Part shown: in pieces, positions 1 to 5,019 of the stretch
How the letters are laid out: every line of letters begins with the position of its first letter
Numbering within the stretch: the stretch's first letter is position 1
Assembly (NCBI GenBank): GCA_947478655.1
Contig: CANJWU010000104.1
Coordinates: 1 to 5,019, forward strand
Length of the DNA stretch: 5,019 bases
Direction of reading: 5' to 3'
DNA from: Sphingobacteriales bacterium
GTDB lineage: Bacteria; Bacteroidota; Bacteroidia; Sphingobacteriales; Sphingobacteriaceae
The notes under the pieces: generated by a model
The model's input: the letters and a program-made list of their open reading frames with translations, nothing else
The model's database searches: none
What the model was told of the DNA's origin: nothing
Program-made: the position numbers and the translations under genes

Positions 1-3000
1 GCCAAATTTCTGCTGGCAATTTTTGACCAGGCAAAGTAACTTTTAATGGAATTTCGTATTCATAATAGTTATCCGAATAATCTAAACCAAAACGCACAAA
101 AGCAGCCATCTCATCGTTGCGCACATTATCGCCTTCGGCATGCACAAACATTTCGACACGCTTATACGATCTAAAATCGTAACTGCTAATTTTATAAGCC
201 ATGGCTTGGTCATCTTTTTTAAAGTTACAAGCGTTCAATACCATGGCTTGCTCGTTAATTCTTGATGTTCCTCTAATGTCTTGTAAGTTCTGCTCCTGCT
301 GAATACCAGGCGGCAATACATATGGAATAGGAATGCGATTTCCGTTTTCTTCGATGTTGATGGTTGATAAATCTACAATGGCAGTAGACTTGGCATTGGT
401 ACCTTCGCCTGGTCTGATGGATGGATCTAATTTACGCCACTCGCCACGCACCAATTGTAATCTTGCAAAACGAAGGGTTGCCGTATCCGACCAATTAGTC
501 ATAAAAGTTCTGATGAAACGAATGGCACGGAAATCTTGAATTTCACCTACGCGTTTTTCATATTTCGCTATTGGAATTCTAAATTGATACCAAGTTACAT
601 TTTCGGTTCTTCCATTGGGTAATTTTTTTGCCGCTACAAGTTTATCGGTGATGAAAGAATTTTCGTCGGGGTTTTGTAATTCCGATGGGGATAAATGTAC
701 GCGGTATTGAAAATATTCATCTCGATCACTTTGTGCATTGTCTCTGTTAATGTCTTCCGTATCTGGGTTTGGCGAGGAAGCGGTATTCGCAATCCCTGTC
801 TTGGCGGTCGATTGCGACTCGGTGGGCGAATTGCCTTCGGGTGCATTGTATAATTTATAGCGGTCTTTGATACTCGCTTTTTCTGCATCTAAATCGGAAC
901 CTCTGTAATAATGATAATCATCGGCAGCTGGATCGGCGGCAGCTTGCAAATAAGCAGGCGAATTGCTACCAAATTTATTTACTAACGCATCTAAATAATT
1001 TGTTTTGAAAAAAGTTGATTCTTCAGCATTGTTCAAACCATCCAAGCCCACATCTTGGTATTGTCTTGCCGAAACTTCATTATCAAAAGCGGTTGTTAAT
1101 GGCGGAATTACCCCAACTCTTCCCCATAAGGTAGAATCGTATCTTGCCGGATTGCCATCTTTTGGCAAAGCATTTTCAATCGCTTGACTACCATCTTTTA
1201 AAATATCTTCCGAAATATTTCCAAGGTTAAAATATAAATCGCCACCCGAAGAACCTGGATTATAAATAAAAGGATCCATCATCCAAAACTCAATGAATTC
1301 AACATTTAGCGCCTCAAAATCGTTCGATTCTAATTTACGCATTATACCTCCCCAAGAGGCCGTTGGATTTTTAAAAGTACCATCATCGTTCAAACGATCG
1401 ACCGAAAAATTATAAGGGCCTCTTTCTTTTGGATAAAAAGTTAAATCGAGTGTAGATAAAATAGTAGGGGTTCCGGTTGGCGTTTGTTTATTCGGAAAAA
1501 CTTCTTGTTCTGTTACCTCGCGCGAATAATGATTAGACAATTGTGTTTTGTCTGTTCTAATATGCGCAGGGGTAAGCGTATTGGTTCTACTAAAAAATAA
1601 ATTATCTATTTGATAATGCGATAACCTGGCGCGATTATAACCATAACTTAAATCGTTGAATAATTTTGATTCCGGAAACATTACCGGTGTACTAGACATA
1701 GTCCAAGCATTTGCCATACGCAAATCGATGGTTGATCGCGTGCCTTCAAAGTCGTCTATGTAAGAGGTTCCAGTACTATTACCGCCAGTGTTCAATGCCG
1801 CTGCGTGCCCAGGGTCGAGCATGGCGTACTCTCCAGAGATCGTAACCGACGAAGGTGCTTTGGTATCGATGAATGGTAATTTATCGACTAGTTTGGTTAA
1901 GAAACGCGAATCGCTTCGGTAATTAAAATCGAAACCATACATATTATTCGCACTGGGTTCGTCGCCTATATTTACTTTTGGCGTTAAAGGGCGTTCGGCT
2001 AAGCGAACCAAGGTTCCGCCTAAAGTTAATTTCTCATCAAATTTATAATCGAAGCGCGAAGCAAAATACGAACGCGATTGAATACCAAACAAAGTTGAAC
2101 TTTCTAAATCTACCGTAATGGCTTGCCCCGAACTTAATATTCCTTGATTGGTAATTTTTACCCGACCAATATTATAATCTACTTGGTAATCGCTGCCTTC
2201 TACTAATAATTGGGTACCTGCTTTTACCACTACCGATCCTTGAGGAATATTAATGGCATTCAAAGAAAATTCTGAATTACTTAAAGATTGAAAAGAACCT
2301 TGAATGGTAAATTTATTCTTACGCGGAAATTGTTGTGCCCTAAATTTAGTGGAGTCGTATAACTCAGTAAAAGCAGTGTTTGCAGCCAAAGTTAAATCGC
2401 CGTCTGCCGCAATTTTATCATATAAATATTTACCGAAAGGTTCAATTTTAGGAAATATAATTCGACCATTGGCTGCGTTAACCGTTATGCCTTCTACAAA
2501 GTCGAATACGCCATCGGGTGTAGGTGTTTGTTTAACATCTAATTTATCTAAACCCATTACTTGAATTAAAGGAAAGTTTTTAATCGTTTCGGGGCCGTTG
2601 GGTAAAAAATTAATATTGTTCGATGTTTTTTCGTCGAGGTATAAAATATTTAATTTAAATTCTTGCGCATTTACTTGAAAAGCATTTAAAGAATAAATAT
2701 TTTTCATCATCAAATCCCAAGTTGGCAAACTGGTTTTTAAAGAAACATTTTTTAATAGTTTGGTAACTAAAACAGTTGCCGGATTGGTTTCTTGTCTTTC
2801 GTTGGCAAACTCTCCCACCGTAAATTCTTTTCCATTTACGGTATAACGATAAGCGACCGATAAAACTTCGTCTGTGTTTAATGGGGCAATCAAAGAAATA
2901 TAACCTAATTGCGAATTGAAAGTAAATTCTCGATCGGTTAATTTTCTTGCTCTTATTTTGGCGTAGTTATCTGGGCCACCTTTATCATTAAAATAAGTAT

Positions 3001-4246
3001 TGATGGTATTATCCGAAACCGTTCTAACCGAAGGAGGTAATAAATCTAGTAAGTTATTGGAAGGCGTTGCAGCACTTACGCTACTGGAATTAGGATAAGG
3101 GTCTGTGCTGGTAATGAAACTTGGATCGGTGGTAAATATGCGTTGGTTTTCGCCCAAATCGATGAGCGCTAAAACATCGCGGGTATCGTCTAAGCCATTG
3201 CGCGATCGGTCGGTCACCCAAACTTCTACCCTCGAAATTAAAACATTCGATTTTACAATGGGCGGACTCTCTAACGCTTTATCGTAATTGTCTCTAAAAT
3301 ATTGCGCCAAGAAAAAATGTTTATTGGCTTCGTAATTGTCTGCTAAAAATTTAAAATCTGTTTTTTGCGCGCCGTTGGTAATTTTAATTTGTTTCTTTTC
3401 CGATTTTTGTTGCGAGAATACACTCGTTACGGTTAACTTTCCAAATTGCAATTGTGTTTTTACCCCAAACAAACTTTGGCTACCACTAATCAAACTACTG
3501 GTTAAGGGTAAAGAAACATTTCCTAATTCAATTTTTTTAATGATCTCATCTTCGTAACCCGTGTACTCTAATTTCGTTTGATTTTCGAAATCGAAAGTGG
3601 CTTCGGTATTGTAATTGATGGAAGTTTTTAATTTATCTCCAATATTACCCGTTACATTTAATTGTATTTTTTGATCGAAATCAAATTGCGTGGTACTGCG
3701 TTGTCTTTCGCTTAGTAATGGATTATCGTTTCTGTTAAATCGGCCCGAAAAGATTAATTCTGCTGTACCTTGCGGGCGAATGTCTACTTTGCTTCCTCCA
3801 AATATGCGATCGAATACTTGGTTATTGATATATAATTTGGGAGTTACGCTATTGCCACTCACCAAAGTATTTTCCGAAGCGCGTAATTTCCAATAATCTA
3901 ATTTGCTTTTTTGCGCTTCTTGTTTTTGGTATTCTTCGAAAGTTAAATAAGTGGGCGCTTTATAAAATTTACCCCCAATACTTTCGGTAATGGTGTACAT
4001 TTTGGTATTAGGGTCGTACACTACTTTACGCTCTAAATTGGGTGGATCTTTTAAATCAATTTTCTTTTTGGTGGGTGTTAAAGTAGCAGCAGGAATTACC
4101 GCAGAAGAATCTAACAAATCATTATGGTTGGCATAGGCAAACACGCTTGCATCTGCCGCCGATGAAACAGCGAATGCAACTGCAATTGTAATAACTATAC
4201 CGACCATCCAACGCAAAATGCGTGGAATGTTTTGTTGATTTTTCAA
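1..4246 (-). CDS. sprA: SprA/Sov, T9SS outer-membrane translocon (3' end outside window)
   Basis: SprA forms the giant outer-membrane beta-barrel (36 strands in the Flavobacterium johnsoniae structure) through which type IX secretion system cargo such as gliding adhesins and secreted enzymes leaves the periplasm. Seen here: 1,415 codons with no in-frame stop, running off the left edge; family members are around 2,400 residues, so about 60% is present. Numbering from the TTG at 4246, a signal peptide (1-33) is followed by family-typical blocks: VYDPNTKMYTITESIGG (76-92), PTYLTFEEYQ (98-107), VDIRPQG (154-160), YIDDFEGT (829-836), NRARL (871-875), FYPKERGPYNF (937-947), SWGGIMRKL (964-972), EFIEFWMMDPF (983-993), DLYFNLGNISEDI (1003-1015), YQDVGLDGL (1063-1071) and PDTEDINRDN (1161-1170). 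I recognise these from memory of SprA proteins, not from a search. I see one cysteine (C1340). The start could instead be ATG at 4207, but that removes the basic residues of the signal peptide. It follows ruvA after 31 bases, probably in the same transcript. The identity is secure; the start is less so. Confidence 0.96.
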   Translation of the reverse strand, partial: MKNQQNIPRILRWMVGIVITIAVAFAVSSAADASVFAYANHNDLLDSSAVIPAATLTPTKKKIDLKDPPNLERKVVYDPNTKMYTITESIGGKFYKAPTYLTFEEYQKQEAQKSKLDYWKLRASENTLVSGNSVTPKLYINNQVFDRIFGGSKVDIRPQGTAELIFSGRFNRNDNPLLSERQRSTTQFDFDQKIQLNVTGNIGDKLKTSINYNTEATFDFENQTKLEYTGYEDEIIKKIELGNVSLPLTSSLISGSQSLFGVKTQLQFGKLTVTSVFSQQKSEKKQIKITNGAQKTDFKFLADNYEANKHFFLAQYFRDNYDKALESPPIVKSNVLISRVEVWVTDRSRNGLDDTRDVLALIDLGENQRIFTTDPSFITSTDPYPNSSSVSAATPSNNLLDLLPPSVRTVSDNTINTYFNDKGGPDNYAKIRARKLTDREFTFNSQLGYISLIAPLNTDEVLSVAYRYTVNGKEFTVGEFANERQETNPATVLVTKLLKNVSLKTSLPTWDLMMKNIYSLNAFQVNAQEFKLNILYLDEKTSNNINFLPNGPETIKNFPLIQVMGLDKLDVKQTPTPDGVFDFVEGITVNAANGRIIFPKIEPFGKYLYDKIAADGDLTLAANTAFTELYDSTKFRAQQFPRKNKFTIQGSFQSLSNSEFSLNAINIPQGSVVVKAGTQLLVEGSDYQVDYNIGRVKITNQGILSSGQAITVDLESSTLFGIQSRSYFASRFDYKFDEKLTLGGTLVRLAERPLTPKVNIGDEPSANNMYGFDFNYRSDSRFLTKLVDKLPFIDTKAPSSVTISGEYAMLDPGHAAALNTGGNSTGTSYIDDFEGTRSTIDLRMANAWTMSSTPVMFPESKLFNDLSYGYNRARLSHYQIDNLFFSRTNTLTPAHIRTDKTQLSNHYSREVTEQEVFPNKQTPTGTPTILSTLDLTFYPKERGPYNFSVDRLNDDGTFKNPTASWGGIMRKLESNDFEALNVEFIEFWMMDPFIYNPGSSGGDLYFNLGNISEDILKDGSQAIENALPKDGNPARYDSTLWGRVGVIPPLTTAFDNEVSARQYQDVGLDGLNNAEESTFFKTNYLDALVNKFGSNSPAYLQAAADPAADDYHYYRGSDLDAEKASIKDRYKLYNAPEGNSPTESQSTAKTGIANTASSPNPDTEDINRDNAQSDRDEYFQYRVHLSPSELQNPDENSFITDKLVAAKKLPNGRTENVTWYQFRIPIAKYEKRVGEIQDFRAIRFIRTFMTNWSDTATLRFARLQLVRGEWRKLDPSIRPGEGTNAKSTAIVDLSTINIEENGNRIPIPYVLPPGIQQEQNLQDIRGTSRINEQAMVLNACNFKKDDQAMAYKISSYDFRSYKRVEMFVHAEGDNVRNDEMAAFVRFGLDYSDNYYEYEIPLKVTLPGQKLPAEIW
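4148..4246 (-). other. Sec signal peptide of SprA
   Basis: From the TTG start, the N-terminus has a basic n-region (K2, R9, R12), a hydrophobic core at about residues 13-31 rich in I, V and A, and two possible signal peptidase I sites: after A33 (ADA|S) or after A39 (AYA|N). This fits an outer-membrane protein that must first cross the inner membrane by Sec. No lipobox cysteine is present, so a lipoprotein signal is excluded. Starting at the ATG at 4207 (residue 14) would keep the core but lose every positive charge, which is the main reason for preferring the TTG. The exact cleavage site is inferred. Confidence 0.75.
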
Positions 4247-4277
4247 ATTATTTTTTGCTGATGATACCTCGGCCCAA
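4247..4277 (-). other. ruvA-sprA intergenic gap
   Basis: This 31-base spacer lies between the ruvA TAG stop and the proposed sprA TTG. It has no hairpin followed by a T-run, so no intrinsic terminator is visible, and no clear purine-rich Shine-Dalgarno sequence at proper spacing. The last 10-12 bases before the TTG are A-rich, as is common before start codons in Bacteroidota, which often initiate without a strong Shine-Dalgarno. The gap supports read-through from ruvA into sprA. If sprA starts at 4207 the gap becomes 70 bases. Confidence 0.6.
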
Positions 4278-4862
4278 CTATAAACTTTTCAATGCCGCTT
4301 TGATAATTAGTTCGACCGAAATAGTGCCTTCTGCAGTTCTCATGACTGTATCAATTGCTTTATCGGCCGCGTTTTTATTAAAGCCTAACATTACCAATGC
4401 AGATAACGCTTCATCTCGCGATGTATTGTTAATTGGAGCAGATAAAAGTGTGCTAGGACCCTCTTTTTTCAACTTATCTTGTAATTCTAAGATCAATCTT
4501 TGGGCAGATTTTGGACCAATTCCCTTAATTCGTTGAACCAGAGGCACATCGCCTTTAATAATGGCTTCCTGAATTTCTAATGGAGAAATAGAGGAAAGCA
4601 TCATTCGGGCGGTGTTTGGACCTATTCCAGATACCGAAATAAGGTGCGTAAACAGTCTTCTTTCGGTCGCCTCGTAAAATCCATAAAGGGTATGCGCATC
4701 TTCGCGCACATTGAGGTAAGTATGTAATTTTAGGTTTTCTTCCGAACCAATTTGCGAATAGGTATGCAAAGAAATATTGATAAAGTAGCCCACACCCCCT
4801 GCTTCAATCACTACCTCTGTTGGGCTTTTACTAATTAGTTTTCCGTTGATATGATAAATCAT
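4278..4862 (-). CDS. ruvA: RuvA, Holliday junction branch-migration subunit
   Basis: RuvA binds four-way DNA junctions as a tetramer or octamer and loads the RuvB ATPase motor, which drives branch migration during recombinational repair; RuvC then cuts the junction. The 194 residues are near the 203 of E. coli RuvA. All three domains are visible. Domain I (about 1-63) is the OB-fold, with EAGGVGYFINI (20-30) and NVREDAHTLYGF (51-62); E54 and D55 match the acidic pin residues E55 and D56 of E. coli. Domain II (about 70-132) carries two helix-hairpin-helix motifs, SVSGIGPNTA (76-85) and RIKGIGPKSA (111-120). A linker (about 131-148) leads to domain III (149-194), the RuvB-binding three-helix unit with EALSALVMLGF (151-161). 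The ATG at 4862 gives MIYHING, which aligns with the E. coli start MIGRLRG. The frame is intact. No ruvB or ruvC lies in the window. Confidence 0.98.
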   Translation of the reverse strand: MIYHINGKLISKSPTEVVIEAGGVGYFINISLHTYSQIGSEENLKLHTYLNVREDAHTLYGFYEATERRLFTHLISVSGIGPNTARMMLSSISPLEIQEAIIKGDVPLVQRIKGIGPKSAQRLILELQDKLKKEGPSTLLSAPINNTSRDEALSALVMLGFNKNAADKAIDTVMRTAEGTISVELIIKAALKSL

Positions 4863-4864
4863 TA
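4860..4864 (-). promoter_or_regulatory. TAATG stop-start overlap between maeB-like gene and ruvA
   Basis: The upstream gene's TAA stop (4864-4862) and the ruvA ATG (4862-4860) share one base. No Shine-Dalgarno sequence is evident just upstream. The junction suggests that ruvA is translated by ribosomes finishing the upstream gene (termination-reinitiation) and that both are on one mRNA. The overlap is seen directly; the coupling is inferred. Confidence 0.7.
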
Positions 4865-5019
4865 TTTACGCAGCTTAATGGTTTTTGCAATAATTTTTGC
4901 GCCCAAACTTCTGGTTCTAGTGGCTACTTTTTGCAAACCACTTTCTTCTTTAGATTGTGCATCTACTACGGCAATGGTTACCATGTTGACAATTTCTCTT
5001 ACCGAAGATCCTAATTGTA
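4862..5019 (-). CDS. maeB: Probable NADP-dependent malic enzyme, C-terminal end (5' end outside window)
   Basis: Only the last 51 codons plus TAA are present, and the frame is open to the right edge. The stretch QLGSSVREIVNMVTIAVVDA resembles the end of the phosphate acetyltransferase-like domain found at the C-terminus of MaeB-type malic enzymes, which decarboxylate malate to pyruvate with NADP+ in the cytoplasm. In that family the C-terminal domain is generally regarded as regulatory rather than a working transacetylase. A further 30 residues follow, rich in lysine and arginine (nine of 30), ending in KLRK. I recall a malic enzyme gene upstream of ruvA and sprA in other Bacteroidota, which supports the call. 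A stand-alone phosphotransacetylase (Pta) is the main alternative, because the catalytic malic-enzyme part cannot be seen. The stop overlaps the ruvA start. Confidence 0.72.
   Translation of the reverse strand, partial: QLGSSVREIVNMVTIAVVDAQSKEESGLQKVATRTRSLGAKIIAKTIKLRK

Noticed and set aside
634..888. An 84-codon minus-strand open frame in another register within sprA.
   Set aside because: The sprA frame here reads through the conserved PDTEDINRDN block, and the other register gives a basic, proline-rich product with no recognisable features.
1072..1160. The low-complexity D/N/A/S-rich stretch of SprA (residues about 1072-1160, roughly positions 767-1033), considered as an inserted domain.
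   Set aside because: It joins two conserved SprA blocks, contains the family-like YNAPEGNSP string, and Asp/Asn-rich loops are usual here in SprA. Coordinates in this entry are residue numbers.
3001..3030. An AGGAGG string on the + strand near 3031-3041 that looks like a Shine-Dalgarno site.
   Set aside because: It is on the strand opposite sprA, arises from two proline codons of that gene, and no start codon with a credible gene follows.
333..3896. Several short + strand open frames of 60-86 codons (for example 333-539, 2304-2564, 3336-3557, 3690-3896).
   Set aside because: All lie opposite the continuous sprA frame, show no family motifs and are not arranged like an operon.
1..4246. Frequent CGATCG, TCGAT and TTCGAA-like short words, considered as a dispersed repeat or uptake sequence.
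   Set aside because: They vary in length and context and follow codon choice for D, R, E, F and S in the sprA frame; no fixed longer unit or spacing recurs.
4239..4260. A TAATTTG string before and over the sprA TTG, resembling the Bacteroidota -7 promoter motif TAnnTTTG.
   Set aside because: It is one base short of the motif, overlaps the proposed start codon so the transcript would begin within the coding region, and no convincing -33 TTG element was matched to it.
4222..4536. A 104-codon + strand open frame opposite the end of ruvA and the start of sprA.
   Set aside because: It is antisense to a clear ruvA, has no recognisable motif, and is expected by chance opposite A/T-rich coding sequence.

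Overview
The window holds a stretch of ordinary Bacteroidota core chromosome, read entirely from the minus strand. Three genes lie head to tail in the order maeB-like (3' end only), ruvA (complete), sprA (5' part only). The phylum call rests on sprA, whose product (SprA/Sov) is the giant outer-membrane translocon of the type IX secretion system (T9SS), found only in Bacteroidota and close relatives. The A/T-rich, SD-poor start regions agree with this. I cannot place the organism more finely.

Layout, following transcription from right to left. Positions 5019-4862 encode the last 51 residues of what is most likely an NADP-dependent malic enzyme (C-terminal phosphotransacetylase-like domain). 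Its TAA stop overlaps the ruvA ATG in a TAATG junction. Positions 4862-4278 encode a full-length 194-residue RuvA. After a 31-base gap, sprA runs from about 4246 off the left edge: 1,415 uninterrupted codons, roughly 60% of a typical SprA. Its stop and C-terminal part lie outside the window.

The tight packing suggests one transcript, although the products work in unrelated places: central carbon metabolism, Holliday-junction processing, and protein export across the outer membrane. I see no promoter, terminator, RNA gene, mobile element, CRISPR array or repeat. No stretch over 300 bases lacks a gene. The 4.2 kb at the left may look gene-poor in listings that require both a start and a stop inside the window, but it is one long open frame. 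I found no evidence of an undescribed system. The points worth checking are the non-ATG start of sprA, the coupling of the three genes, and a nearly cysteine-free SprA.
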